Shown here: positions 21,789-35,418 of the stretch, piece after piece | Numbering within the stretch: the stretch's first letter is position 1 | How the letters are laid out: every line of letters starts with the position of its first letter | Origin: Epiperipatus broadwayi | Taxonomy: Eukaryota > Onychophora > Udeonychophora > Euonychophora > Peripatidae | Assembly: GCA_028023455.1 (NCBI GenBank) | Contig: JAQFVV010000064.1 | Span: 1,025,825 to 1,089,824 of the forward strand | Direction: 5' to 3' | Length of the DNA: 64,000 bases | Program-made: the position numbers and the translations under genes | Notes under the pieces: generated by a model | Told to the model about the DNA's origin: nothing | The model's database searches: none | What the model saw: only the letters and a program-made list of their open reading frames with translations

Positions 21789-24153
21789 TGGCTGCCATGG
21801 AAAAGGCTAAAGCCAGCCTTAGTAGTTCAGGAGAATCCATAAACTTAGATGAAAACAGAGATTCAGAATTTGAGAATAGGAAAATAAATTCATTTAAGAG
21901 TAAATTACTGAGAATCTCTAAATCTTATTATTCTGGGGAAAAAGTAGAAATATCCAGTACATCAAATAGTGATAATGTGGGGGAAAAAATCGAAAACAAA
22001 GTAAACATTAGGAATTCTAATCTAAAAATAGAAAATACAAAAGGAAAACATGATTCCAAAGCTGTAAACCAGTCAGGGGAGATACATAATGGTAAAAAGT
22101 ACTTGCTTTTCAAGTCCTGAAACCCCATTTGAAGAAAGTTACAACCCTCAAATGTTTATAGAAAATGAGTTACGATACGAATGTGACAATCCGGAAGTCA
22201 GTGAATGCGGGAAAACAGTGCAGATTGGAAAATCACCTCAGAGGGTTAATTCAAACTCATATTCTGAATCTGATAAAATAGATTTTGGCATGAGCTACCT
22301 TTCTGAGCAAAAAGTATGTAGTTCTGATGATCAGACAAAAGCCATAAGCCCACTTCCGGTGGTACAAGGGCACCACTCAGAAATAAAAAATTTAAAAACC
22401 AACAACAAAATCATAATGATCTAATTCATTAGTCAGAAAATAAGAATACAAGGCCAAAAACAAACACAATACACTCTGGGGACTTAAGTTCAAACCTGGA
22501 TCTCAAAGTCCTCAGTAACATTGAGCATTATGCAGTATGAAAATAAATCAACTGTTAAAGGTAAAAATCTGGGCAATATAAATGAAACACAGCCTAACAT
22601 ACAAGAGAAAAGCTATCATAGTTCTCATAACCAATATGTGATGCCAAAAACCACACGGGTGACTTACAACCCCAGAAGCAACAAAGATTTGGGAAATGAC
22701 CTAATTGCTGCAGATAACAGCTATAACTCGGAGTTTCCAACACTAAGACCTAAATCCATACCACAACAGATGAACAAAGAAAACACTACAAACAATCCTG
22801 TTGATAAAAACAAAAGCCAAGAGCCAATGTCATATGCTCAAAAGATTGCTGTGGGATCTCATACAGTTGGACCAATTAAAAATAGTAGTCAAGACAAAAG
22901 CCTTACTAATAAGGACAGTCATAGACATTTGAAGGCCTTAGAAATAATGGGCTTATTCATTGCTGCAGTTTCTGTAGACTTCATGATGGACAACTCATCC
23001 ATAATTACCAAGGAGGAAGATGTGACCCAAACCAACATAAAATTATAAATGATAAATTAAATCAGTCGATTCCTGCCCTTCTGATGAAATTCTTTCAGCC
23101 ATATAAGCATGAGAATGCACTGATCTTATCTACAACAGACAACAGGATTAGCCTTTTCAAATTCCCAGTGGCAACACTACTTGAACTGCTTAAATCACAA
23201 GATCTTTGTAGAACGGTGTACAAAATACTATTCCACCCAAATGACCGATACTTGGTTGTTCAGTTTACCAATCCTATAGCCAAGGAGGCCTTTAGAAACC
23301 TGTATAAAACCCTTGGAAGTAGATATCTTGTCACAGTCGATCTTGATCGCCTGACATACCTAAGTGGAACTGCTTGGAATTGTGGCATAAACATTGGAAT
23401 GACTGACTTGCAAAAGTTACTTGCTCCATATGGAAAGATAGTCTCATTTGGCTATAAACCAATAGACAATGATGAAACTCAAATGCTCTCGAACATAGCA
23501 GAATTCAATATCATGCTGGGGAAAGGTACTTCTCCTCTAGTGATCCCGAGTCTTGTGGAAGGCTATGAAGTCCCCATCATTATTAACATTAGAGGAATAG
23601 CCCCACAATGCTTTCATTGTCTACAAAGAAGACACCTTATGAGAGAATGTCCAGCTCAAAATGTGTCCACTGTGGGATGACACGGGAAAAATACCACAAA
23701 TGCACCAACAAAAGAATGATATCAGCTGAGACATCACTGAAGCTGGAACAAATGTCAAAAACCCAGACACACATCGAATCAAGCTCATCTCAACCAAAAG
23801 CAGTTGCTTCAGGGTATCGTCCATTATCCCTTGGTCCCTAAAGACACCTTAGAACACAGAGCAGTCACCCATCCTCGGATGATGAAGAAGACATGTCGGA
23901 GGGGATGGGAATTGGGGATGAAGTCACCATGGCCACAGATTGCAGGATCAATTTGACTAATCAGGATGCCCCTTTTCAGCAAAAGAGGAAATACAAATCC
24001 AGGAGGGGTGTATCATCCTCAACCACATCTACATCTTGTGAAGAGGTTGCAGTTGTAAAGGACCTTGTTCATCTAGAAGAGCAGAGACCAACCATCACTA
24101 CTCCCAAAGAGAAGAAAACTAGAATTTTCCCCGAACCTCATGGATCTTCCTAA
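21789..24153 (+). pseudogene. LINE ORF1, gag-like with CCHC zinc knuckles, frameshifted
   Basis: Begins at ATGGCTGCCATGGAAAAGG (21789). The N-terminal part is low-complexity and polar, rich in Ser/Asn/Lys, in frames breaking at about 22110, 22430 and 23050. The conserved part, 23084-23680, is gag-like (RNA-binding-like fold around PNDRYLVVQFTNPIAKEAF) and ends in a CX2CX4HX4C knuckle, CFHCLQRRHLMREC. After a frameshift a second Cys/His cluster, CVHCGMTREKYHKC, follows. The tail to 24153 has a basic patch. Such proteins coat the LINE RNA. At least four frame breaks make it nonfunctional. Confidence 0.8.
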
Positions 24154-24369
24154 TGATGTAGTACAAGATAAATCTGTCAGCAGTATAATAAAGCTGCTCC
24201 AACATTGAAGTGAGAGTTATGAACAGATTACTATTACTAAACAATTTGAGAGTAACTCCACCCAGTCAAGTGCCTTAGGATGTCCTCTACAGGAGTCTGG
24301 ATCAAAAAAGACCGATCAAGGCAACCCAGACCAAGTGGGAAGGACTCAGCAACATAATCCAATATCAAG

Positions 24370-27300
24370 TTGCTAATGTTCAACATTATTTCTGTGAACA
24401 TCAGGGGTCTGAATTCTCATGATAGAGCTTATGCCCCATCACATTGGTTTAGGTGCCAGGCATCAGATATTTTGTGTTTGTGTGAGACAAAATTGCACCA
24501 TAACTCTGACGCAGGAATTATCCAATTAATGCAGTCATTGGGTCATTTTCATTATTCATTTTCAGATAAAGCTGCAGAAAGAATAGCAATAATGATTAAC
24601 AATAAATCACTGATTACCTTTTTTAAAATTCTATATATAAACACAAATAGCCTGATTGCAGTGATACAGTATAGAGGTTGGACATTCAACCTTGTGAACC
24701 TATATTTATCCAAAAACTCGGAAGTTGTTTTCAGTGCTATTCACTCAATAAACAAAGCACTGAGAAACAGTCCATTCCTGACCATAATCATTGGTGATTT
24801 CAACCATAATTATGAAACATTTCAAGCAAAATTTGTCAACAGCTTCAACCAGTCCCTAGTAGGTGGCAGAGATTTGTTCCCAGAAGGTGCCTTTTCATTT
24901 TACACAAGATATACATGGACACTCATTGACCTGGTGTACATGTCACCATTTTTATTTCCAGTGACTGAGGCTCATCTATGGCCAGTGCCCTTTTCTGACC
25001 ACTTCTCATTAGAGGTCAAAATAGAACCAGTGTTTGTACAGGAACCCATAATTAACTTACCACATACAATTCGAATGCTAACCACATCAAATGCCACAAC
25101 CCAATTAATCTCTGAAATCTATATTAAATTTAATATAGTCAAATTACCAATGCTACCAATTGAAAAAGCATGGTTGACATTTACAAGCTCACTTAGTGAA
25201 CTAATAAGCTACTGTACCAAAAAAACAAGGGGCCCACTCCACCTGATGGGTGAACTGGATAAAATTGCCAATGAATTGGAGACCTTGCCTTATGAAAGCC
25301 AGAACATTCATAGTATCATTGATCTTAAAAATAGATATAGAGTCAAACAAAAAGCCATTGCAGAATACCTCTCAATAAAGAGGGCTAGGCAATATCTAAA
25401 TGATCACCTTAAATGGGCCCTTGGGTCTGACAGAAACTGCAGAGCCCCAAAATCAATTGAGATAAATGAAAGAAAATATATAGGTGAATCTATGCTGCTC
25501 AAGATCAGAAATTATTATGAGAAAAAGCTTCAACCATTAGGTATAACAGGAACCCACAAAAATTTTAAGAAGACAGACAAGGAGCCACATAAAATCACCG
25601 AAGCCAGAATATTGGCAAAACTTAAAGCACTCCCTGATAGAACACATCCTGGGCTGCATGGAATTCCAAAATTCTTTCTGGTACATCTAAGATCATTTAC
25701 CATCCCAATAATTAAAAGGATGGTGGACCTCCTGACAGAGAACCATTGGAACAGTCAAGGGTTCTATCCCATCGCTATGGTGCCTTTGCTTAAAAAACCA
25801 GAGGGCCCTAGTGACTTTGAAAATCTCAGGCCAATCTCAATGAGCCCTCTTCTCATAAAGATCATTGAGGGTCTGATGAAAGATGACATCCAGGAAAACA
25901 TCATCAGTCAACTGTCTGCCTGCCAGTTTGCAAAAAAGGGTAGCTCCACAGTGGATGCCATCAGCAGATTTCGCCTCATTGTTGACCATGTTCGCAGGGA
26001 AAAAATGTCCTGGCCAGTTGCAGTTCAATTAGACTTTGCCGGTGCCTTTGACTGCATCAGGATTGATGTGCTCCTTAGAGTACTGGAAGAGCTCCAAGTG
26101 CCCAAGGCATATCTCCAAATGATAGAGAACCTTCTATAAAATAGAGAAGTGTTTCTCTCGTTGGATGATCGAGTTGCTCCAGGATTTCAGCCAAGCATTT
26201 CCATCCCACAGGGCTCACCACTAAGTGCACTCCTCTTTGCAGCCTATATAAACCCATTGCTGTTGTGCACGGGTGTTGCCATACCTTTGCTGAGAGAGAA
26301 CATTCATCAAGTTTCCTACATGGATGATGTGGTGGTGTTTCTCTCATCTCAAGATAAGTTTGCTGGACTAGAGGATATTTTGGATCACTTTGCTAGTGAA
26401 TTTGGTCTAAGAGTCAATGAGGCCAAGTCGGCTATGTGGTCAATCAAATCAGGAAAGCAAATCCTGGGGAGATTCAGAGCAACTTCACAAAAGTTTCTAG
26501 GATTCATATTGGCCTCCCCCCACTTACATCATGAGGAAGGAGCTTGAAGAATCCCTGTTAAAGAAAGTTGTAAACTCAGTTACCTCACTATCAAAGGTCC
26601 AGTTGTCATTGTTGGGAAAGGTCACCCTTCTCAATGCCATAGTATTGCCAAAAATCACATATTTTCTGGCTGGGTTTTCCCCTACAAGGGAATTTATTCG
26701 CAAGGTGGAAACTCAATGCAGAAGACTGTGTTGGGGAGGAAAAGCCCCAGTCATAAGTCTCGGTCTTCTCCAAAAACCAAAGGCTCATAATGGGCTTAGA
26801 CTGCATTCAATATCCACATTCCTATTTGAAAGGACATATAATATACTAGTAAAATTATTTAGCCAAAACCCGTGTACGGAAAGCACCTGGCCATTGGTGA
26901 AGGTAGAACCAATGAATCATCCTCCTCCCAAACAAACAAGCATTTGGCTGCAACAACAAGTGTCAATGATTGTAGGGAAAACTAATATATCAGCCACTAT
27001 GTTTGGCTTCAAGCTTAACTATTGGGAAGCATTTAGTATGACACAAAACAATGAGTCAACAGTGGAGAGTCTTCTCTCAATCACCATTCCCAGGTTTGCT
27101 ATGTTGGCAAAAAGGATAAGACTCGAACCAAAGCTGGTGGATTTCCTGATAAAAGTCAACCTCGGAGCCCTCCCAACATGCACCTTGCTGTGTTACAGGT
27201 GGGGATATAGAATAGATCCAATTTGCTCGATGTGTAATAAAAACGAAGAGACAATGAGCCATATCCTAGATCAATGTGAAATATGGAATAATCTTCATTA

Positions 27301-27575
27301 TTGTGCCCTTAAAAGATTCAGGGAAGCTGACATTACAGGTACAAATATCACAAAGGCAGTAAAGGGTGGCCTTTATGGTAAAATTAGACTGGCCACTGGC
27401 CACTTTCATAAATTTTGCTATATGGATAGTGAGAAATAAGAGAGTCTTTGACAATGGATTGAATAATAATCCAGAAGAGCTTTCCCTCAAGTTACTTCGT
27501 GAGGCCAAAGAATATGATTGGAAGGTATGCCAGCACTGGTTAGCCAGTCAGACATGGGACCAACTGGAGATCTGA
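24370..27575 (+). pseudogene. LINE ORF2: APE endonuclease and reverse transcriptase, inactivated
   Basis: The first frame (24370-26139) starts with an APE-type endonuclease: VNIRGLN, CETKLH (catalytic Glu), IIGDFNHN and FSDHFSLEV (catalytic Asp/His). Reverse transcriptase follows: LRPISMSPLLIKIIEG, motif A QLDFAGAFDCI and, after a TAA at 26137, motif B PQGSPLSALLF and motif C YMDDVVVF (26149-26547). A frameshift near 26535 leads to the thumb and a C-terminal CX2CX8HX4C finger, CSMCNKNEETMSHILDQC. A last frame to 27575 holds FAIWIVRNKRVF. Together these would nick DNA and reverse-transcribe the element RNA. Catalytic residues survive, but one stop and two or more frameshifts disable it. Confidence 0.9.
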
Positions 27576-27921
27576 AGATCAAAAACACTTAGGTACTTAT
27601 AGTACTGTCATGGCAAAATTAACAAACTGGACATAATGACTTCTATGCAGAGTCTAAAAGTTGTCACATTAATATAATCCAGCCCTTTCCATTTAATTGT
27701 TATTTATTGTTAAAACTCTGAATTTGGTGGTCAACAAATTGACCCAAATAATTCCTAAGTAGCTTATTTTTATGTAATTTTTTTTTCATTAGTTTTCTTA
27801 TTTATTGTTTTCATGTAGAGCCACAGTACATTGTAAGCATGTAACCTACAATAAGAAGGAGGTTAAATGATATCCATATGTATCTTCTTAGTGTGAATAA
27901 AGTTGTTATTTGAAACTATAT

Positions 27922-28487
27922 ACATACCACAAAAGTTTTCTTTATTTCTCTAAAGTAACTCAGAATTCTACTTTAATAATAATTCTAAATTAATAATTAT
28001 TTATTTTTTAATTATCTACTTCACTTTGCCACACTTTAGCTGAGGACACACTGGTTCCAAATAAAAGTCCTTTCTTTGCCATCCACTTTAAGTCCTTTGA
28101 TGATATTGCCTACTTTTAAACTCTCTATAGTATCCAAGGTGTTACATATATATTTATTTTCATTCTGCTGATATTTAATTTCATTATGCAAATTAATTTT
28201 CATTATGCATCATGTTACATTATATACTTTTTTATTCTCATTATTAGCAATTATTTCTCAAACAAAACTTTTTATGATAAATATATATTTGCAATCAGCA
28301 AAATTACTTTTCTAAATTTAAAATGAACAACTTAAAAATTTTCCCCCCTTCTTTATCCTGTCAAACTGAAATAAAAACAAATGTGTTCGCCATTATTTTT
28401 ACATCATCAAATCTTTTTAGTATTTTTAAATTAATGCCTAATTAAAATTAGACTTTCCATCTCTGTGTCTCAAAATGTACAACTCAA
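27922..28487. other. no recognisable feature
   Basis: AT-rich sequence downstream of the LINE; nothing supported. Confidence 0.5.
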
Positions 28488-29055
28488 ACAAAAATCACCC
28501 AAATGCAATCTGTCCGTGCGTGCCATATTCTGTCAACAATATTTTTTTTTCTTTTATAGCCTGCTAAGGTCAGCTAGACACATGGGACTCTTATATGATT
28601 CTAATTAAAGTATTGATTGAAAATAAATGGCAAAATACTAAAAGTTTAATAAAACATTACAGTTTATTTAAGTATATACTAAGAGTTAACACACATGATA
28701 GCATAAATTGACTGCCTGATCAATCTACAAACAAGTGAATATATTTAATGAATGATTAATTCAATAATTAAGTTTAGTATGTGATAATTAAGTTTATTCA
28801 CAGATGTTATATATAGTGTAATATGTTTTTAAATGTTTCTTAACAGATATTAACTGATTCTCAAAAGATATAAACTCACTACATATTCTAACAATCACAA
28901 GCAATTATTATTACAGTTTTAAGATTAATAAATGTACACTCTGAGAATGCCATAAATTTATAAGCTATTTAAATAATTGCACAATCATAAATGCTTTCAA
29001 GACTGTAATTCAGATAAGTCATTATTATATAAGCAAATGTAAGAATCAACATTAG
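28488..29055. repeat. 560-bp dispersed repeat, copy 2
   Basis: Same orientation and order of blocks as 16318-16880, with small indels. Both copies begin near CAATCTG..CGTG and end near GCAAATGTAAGAATCAACAT. Noncoding. Confidence 0.75.
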
Positions 29056-29579
29056 CATAAAAGGCAAATTTAGATAATACATATATTTCAAATACAATTA
29101 TACGTAACGTTAAATTAAAATTTCTATATAACAAAATTAAAAGCAACTTATGTTTAAATTACGCAGCTAAAAATATACTATTTAATTTCAAAGTTATAAT
29201 ATAGAACCAGATGAAAATATAACCTTTTTATCTGCTATATATGTTCTGAAATAATAATAAAAATCAGATAATAAAGTAACGAAAAATAAATTAGTGAGAT
29301 ATTACTGTGACTTCATTTAAAGACAGAGTTAATATTCTTTTTAGTTAATATTCTTTTTAACAAACTTATTATCAATCATAATTTATTATATAACAAATAC
29401 ATGTGCATAACTTTAGACAACTGCTTATAAAACAAATTACAGAGCAATGTGATTTAATTTAACCAGTCAATCTACCATTTGATTTCAAGATAACAATTTA
29501 TAAATAGTCAAAAAAAATAGATCTAATTTTTTTAATTCCTTTTAAATTGTGACTTTGAACCTAGGTAGTGGATTTTTCT

Positions 29580-31220
29580 GACAAATTATAGATAGGTAGG
29601 TAGGTAGATAGGAAAGAGAAGGGGATAAGTAGGTAGGTAAGTATGTAGGTAGGTAGGTGGGTAGGTAGATAATGAGATAGGTAGACAGATAGGCAGGTAA
29701 GCAGGTAGGTAGGTAGGCAGATAGGAAATAGGTAGATAGGTAGGTGGCAGGTAGGTAAGTAGGTGGAAGGGAAATAGGGAGGTAGGTAGGCAGATAGGAA
29801 GGTATGGATGTAGGGAGGTGGGGAGATAAAGAGGTAGGAAAGTAGGGAGGTAGGTAGGAAGGTAGGCAGGCAGGAGGCAGGCAGATAGGCTAGATAGGTA
29901 GGATTAATAGATAGAATAGGTAGGTAGGATATGTAGAATAAGTAGGTAGGTAGGTGGATGGGTGGGTAAGTGGATGGGTGAGGGTAGGTTGAAGGGTGTG
30001 TGGGTGGGGGATAAGTAGGTAAATAGGTAGATATGTAGTTGTGTAGGTAGGTATGTGGATGTGTGGGTGTGTGTAGGTAGGTAAGTAAGTAGATAGGCAG
30101 GTAGGTGGATGGGTGGATAGGGGTGTAGGTAGGTAGATAAGTTGATAGATAGGTGGGTAGGTAGGTAAGTAGGTACTGAGGTAGGTAAGGAAGGTAGGTA
30201 GGTAGGATAGGTAGGTAGGTAGGATAGGTAGGTAGGCAGGCAGGCAGGTAAGCAGGCAGACAGATAGATAAGTAGATAGGCAGGTAGATAGATAGGTAAG
30301 ATAGGTGGGTAGGATAGATAGGTAGGATAGGTAGGCAGGAGAAGTAGGTAGGATAGGTATATAGGTAGGTTGGTGGGTGGTAGGGTGGGAAGTTCAGGTA
30401 AGGAGAGTAATTAGGTAGGTACATAGGTAAGTGGGTAAATATATGGGTGGGTGGATGTGTATGTAGGTAGTTATGCATCTAGGTATGTAAGGAGTTAGGT
30501 AGGTTTGTAGGTAGGTAGTTGGTAAGTAGGTGTTTGGGTGGGTGGGTAGGTAGGTGGGTAGGCAGGTAGATGGGTAGGTGGCTAGGTGAGTAGGTGAGTG
30601 GCTGGGTGGGTTGGTAGGTAGATTGGTGGGTATGTAGGTAGATGCAAAAGTAGGTTGGTATGTAGGTTGGTAGGTATGTAAGTAGGTAGGATAGGTAGGT
30701 AGGTGAGCAGGCAGGCAGGTAGATAAGCAGGTAGGTAGGAAAAGCATGTAGGATAGGTAGGTAGGCAAGTGGGTAGGTAGGTAGGTAGATGGGTAGGTAG
30801 GTGGATAGGAAGATAGGTAGTTGGGGAGGTAGGATGGAGGGTGGGGGTGTAGGGGGGTAGGTAGCTAGCTAAATATATAGGTAAGTAGATAAGAAGCTAG
30901 TTAGGTCATTAGGTAAGTAGATCAGTAGGTCAGTAGGTTGGTAGGTCAATAGGTAGGTAGGTCTGTAGGTAGGTGGTTGGGTGGGTGAATTGGTAGGTAT
31001 ATGGGTGGTTAGGCAGGTGGGTAGGCAGGTAGGGGAGTAAGTGGCTAGGTGGGTGTCTGGATTGGTGGATGGGTAGGTAGATAGGTAAGTAGGTAGGTAG
31101 GTAAGTCGGTAGATAGGTAGATAGGTAGGAAGGTAAATGTGTAGGTGGGTAAGTTGATTGGTGGGTAGGTAGTTAGGTAAGTAGGTGGGTAAGTGGTTAG
31201 TAGGTAGGTGGGTAAGTAGG
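29580..31220. repeat. degenerate TAGG-type tetranucleotide array
   Basis: About 1.64 kb of diverged GTAG/TAGG/TGGG units. The minus strand reads long Tyr-Leu-Pro-Thr frames that are repeat artefacts. Unit purity falls away from the adjacent GATA block. About 500 bp of plain AT-rich DNA (29056-29579) precedes it. Confidence 0.97.
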
Positions 31221-31535
<315 letters not shown>

Positions 31536-33667
31536 GTGTTTTTGTACCATCTATTTCTATAGAAATTGTTACATCTTCTATCATAGCCAATATGTGTAGC
31601 CAATATAAGAAAAAGGAATAATTCATCATTAAATTTTTTAACTGAGATAGGAGAATATATGGAGAAAAAACAGTATAAAAATATTTAAAATGTTCATTTA
31701 GAACAATTAAAGATATGAAATTGTGAAGAAAAGAAAAAGTTAATGATCACATTTAGAAATATAATTGTAAAGTTATGAAAATACTGTAGAATACAGCAAA
31801 CGTCTCAAAAGCGTAAAATATCTTGGTATTAGAAATCATAAAAATTTTGGCACAATTATGGAAAAGATGACATCTTAGAAAGTATAAAATAAGCCCTTAT
31901 TGTTTTCACGACAGTTTTTGAAATTCCAAGTATTTAAATAAAGAAAATATATGCAATAAAATTGTGAGGCTTTGAAAGTTTCATAAAGTAATAAAATTAT
32001 TATAGGAGTTTTAAAAAAAGCATCATTACTTTATATCAAATAAATAATGATTAATAAATAATTAGTAATTGATGGAATACAATAGTGACATTGATATGCA
32101 ATAAAGATGAGAATGAAGTATATTAGAAATTGCAACGATAACTGATCTTCGCTTTATTCACAATTATCACTAAGACCATTACAATTCCTTGACAGAAATC
32201 TTTGATTCAAATCAATCAAAACCAAACTAACAATAGGATGTAAAAGTTGTTATATGAACGCTATAGAATAGACAATATACAAATATTATGAATAATAATA
32301 TGCCTACTATTTTCATTATATAATATTGAATAATTATATGCTACTGTTTTCATTATCTAATATTAATTGGTAAATGTTTTAGACAATTAATATTAAATGG
32401 TGGAAAAAATCCCACGTATAATTACAACTAAAATGCCCTCATCACAAGCTTTCCACGTAAACACCAAATATTATAAGTGGTTATAGAAAATCTTACTGAA
32501 TACGAATAATTATTATGCTTTATATTTATAGATAATAAGATATTTAGCTTATAAGCTTATCTTCGATAATTTGGAACATCAATACACATATATCCCATCA
32601 AAACTCCTCGATAAGCTTTATGCTTGTAATGTTTACATATATCCCAGGATTCGGAAAAATCCGAAAATATTCTTCAAAATGGAAGCTTAGACTGCATAAT
32701 TTCACTAAAATAAATTGCATTGCCATGGGTGTAGGACAAGATAACTTCATCTCCCCAAAATTTTATACGACAGTTTTATGAAAACTATTATATGAATTAA
32801 AAAGCTAAAACAAATATTTTTAGATCATCTATATTTTCCAGATAGTGTGTTTATTTTGTAAATAATGCTTCAGAGCTTCCAGTAACGATAGATAAAAATA
32901 ATATAAAACTAAAACTAAGTTAAATAAGACAAAAACTAAGTTATAAAAAGACTACAATAGTACTCAATAACTTTTTTAAATAATGGAAGAAAAAATAATG
33001 ACTGGCAGTAATAAAATAGAAAAAGTTAACAATTATAAATACTTCATCAGATTATTAATTTAGCTGGAAATATAGTAGATTAAAATAATTAAATAATTGA
33101 ACCTAGATGAAGTGCTCTTTGTAAAAATAGTTCATTTGCAAAATAATATATGAAGGTATTTGAAGAGAAAGATTTCTAGCAAATGTATTTTATTAGTTTT
33201 TACTACAGCTATTAGGTTTGAGGTATTTAGTTTAAAAAATCAATATAAAGACTTAGGACTACACAATAAAATATTGCACATGTATATTAGAATAGCAAGA
33301 ATTTAAAGTTAAGAACATGAGTGATAAAATATATAGGGACCGCTAAGCACATTTAAAAAATTAAGAGGCTGATATGAAGTTAGAATAAACACGTTGATAG
33401 AAGAAATAACAATAGATGTATATCAGATGTCTAAATTGGATTTCAAAAAAACAGCACATGACTAAGAAAAGAGTAAAAAGCATGATCAAACATTTAAAAA
33501 AAAAAAAATTGAATGGATAAGGAAATTTATTAGAGGGATGTGGAAGATCTAAATTAATCATGGAACCAAATTCATCTTGTAGCAAAGAGATAATGGTTAA
33601 AATGATAGTGATATTATGATATCAAAAAATACACGTTTAATATTAAAATTTAAAGTTATATTATTAA
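31536..33667. other. AT-rich DNA without recognisable features
   Basis: About 2.1 kb, no convincing ORF, SINE or LINE fragment. Confidence 0.55.
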
Positions 33668-34014
33668 TTGGTACTTTTATTTCATTAAATTTCTCATTGC
33701 TACATTGCCGTTAATGACCAATTGATCATTTATTATTAGCAGTTTTATGTCAGTGACTGTGTATTGTGAATATATATTGTAATGGTAAAATTTTCTCAGT
33801 AGCTGTTTTTTATATAAGAATATATAACAGTAGACGGGTTTTGGTACTTTTATTTCATTAAATTTCTCATTGCTACATTGCCGTTAATGACCAATTGATC
33901 ATTTATTATTAGCAGTTTTATGTCAGTGACTGTGTATTGTGAATATATATTGTAATGGTAAAATTTTCTCAGTAGCTGTTTTTTATATAAGAATATATAA
34001 CAGTAGACGGGTTT
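33668..34014. repeat. perfect 173-bp tandem duplication
   Basis: The unit starting TTGGTACTTTTATTTC at 33668 recurs at 33841, apparently without a single difference, ending each time in AGTAGACGGGTTT or AGTAGACGGGTTTT. Near-identity implies a very recent duplication. Confidence 0.95.
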
Positions 34015-34086
34015 GAACCTGGAATATACACAATCAAAGATGTACACATACATATAATGAGATCGACAATATATGCACTGTAGACT

Positions 34087-34302
34087 TTGGTTCAAATAAA
34101 TAATAATTTGAATAGTTAATAAAATTCAAATAACAATTTTAATTCAAATATAAATAATATTAACCAAAGTGATGATGATGATGATCAACAGTTTTTGGTT
34201 CAAATAAATAATAATTTGAATAGTTAATAAAATTCAAATAAAAATTTTAATTCAAATATAAATAATATTAACCAAGGTGATGATGATGATGATCAACAGT
34301 TT
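34087..34302. repeat. 108-bp tandem duplication
   Basis: The unit starting TTGGTTCAAATAAATAA at 34087 recurs at 34195 with two substitutions seen by eye. Each unit ends in a (GAT)n tract and CAACAGTTT. Confidence 0.93.
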
Positions 34303-35160
34303 AAAATTACAAGTATTCCCAAAAGTATTTTATTCGTTTCTCCATTTCAATAAAATGAAACTCAAAGGCGCCAAACCTTCTAAAAAGAAATTTTACTTCT
34401 GGAAAAGTTTTTTTTTTTTTTAAAGGAACCATCATCATCAATTACTACCGCCATTCCAGCATGTCTCCCAGTGGTTTGCATAAATTCCTAGGGCTGTGAA
34501 TATTAACTAGCATAAGTGTGTAAAAAGCATATATTTGGATTGAGTTACAAACTAAACTAAATGGATTAGTAAAAAAAAAAAAAAATTAATGATGTAATAA
34601 ATAAATAAAACTGTTGTGTATATATATATACTCGCAACTATCAACACATACATAAACATATTATAGGAACAAAAGATATTTTAAGTTTAAGCTATGGTTC
34701 AAATTTAAGAACTTATGATATTTATAATGATAAGATCTTACCATGTTAAATATTGAATTAGTCACTAAACATGATTTTCAGGTACCGTTCTTTTAATATA
34801 TTACTGTTGCCTTCCTTACTTTTTCCGATGATGATCTTCTCCTTGATCATTAGTAATGTTAGAGAGAGTAAATACAGCAGCATTGATGATATTATATTAG
34901 GTATATTAACTGTAGCTATTGAGTAATCCTTTTTTTTTCTTGCCGGCATTATAAAGGAGTTGCACAAGCTGGTTTTGCAAACTTTAGCACTTATTTGTGA
35001 ATCCAATTGCATTTCCAGGCATGTTTTGATTATCTAGACACATATGATAGATGGATTTCTTTTAATAAATTCATCATACTGACTGTTGTAACTGGAGTAC
35101 TGTAAAATACTTTAAAAATAATCAGTAAAATACGCTTGCGATGAAATAAGGGTGTTAATC
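34303..35160. other. no recognisable feature
   Basis: AT-rich. A short less AT-rich patch at 34425-34500 (ACCGCCATTCCAGC) may be a repeat fragment. Confidence 0.45.
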
Positions 35161-35181
35161 AATTGTTGTTTTTCTTTTCAG

Positions 35182-35415
35182 CATGAATCATGGCAACATG
35201 TTTTCAATTGTTTGCTGCACTCTAATGCAAAGCAATATGGATTAAACTACTGTGCTCCTAGAATTAGAATGATAGTAATAATAATGCCTAGTTGCTTTAT
35301 TCCTACCAATTTATATCAAATTAATATTGTTCAACATCATGGTTTTCAAACAATATGTACATCACTTGCTAAGGAATATATGACTTTTGCGTCATTACAA
35401 AAATATACTTTTTGA
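35182..35415 (+). CDS. candidate terminal exon, unknown protein
   Basis: A strong acceptor-like sequence (pyrimidine-rich tract ending TTTCTTTTCAG at 35181) precedes an open frame of 77 codons beginning HESWQHVFNCLLHSNAK and ending MTFASLQKYTF with a TGA at 35413-35415. The residue mix is not low-complexity and codon use is less AT-extreme than the flanks. No domain is recognised, no upstream exon is identified and no clear AATAAA follows closely. It could equally be chance or a transposon relic. Confidence 0.25.
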   Translation, partial: HESWQHVFNCLLHSNAKQYGLNYCAPRIRMIVIIMPSCFIPTNLYQINIVQHHGFQTICTSLAKEYMTFASLQKYTF

Positions 35416-35418
35416 AAA

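Larger units (their letters stand above)
21560..27921 (+). mobile_element. two-ORF LINE (non-LTR retrotransposon), nearly full length, inactivated
   Basis: A leader of about 200 bp precedes ORF1 (21789-24153, several frameshifts), a spacer of about 215 bp, ORF2 (24370-27575, stops and frameshifts) and a 3' UTR of about 345 bp ending near GAATAAAGTTGTTATTTG. The base composition is clearly richer in GC than the surroundings, so the borders are visible. No flanking target duplication could be defined confidently. I cannot assign the clade; an I/R1/Tx1-type relative is suggested by the CCHC motifs in both ORFs. Confidence 0.85.
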
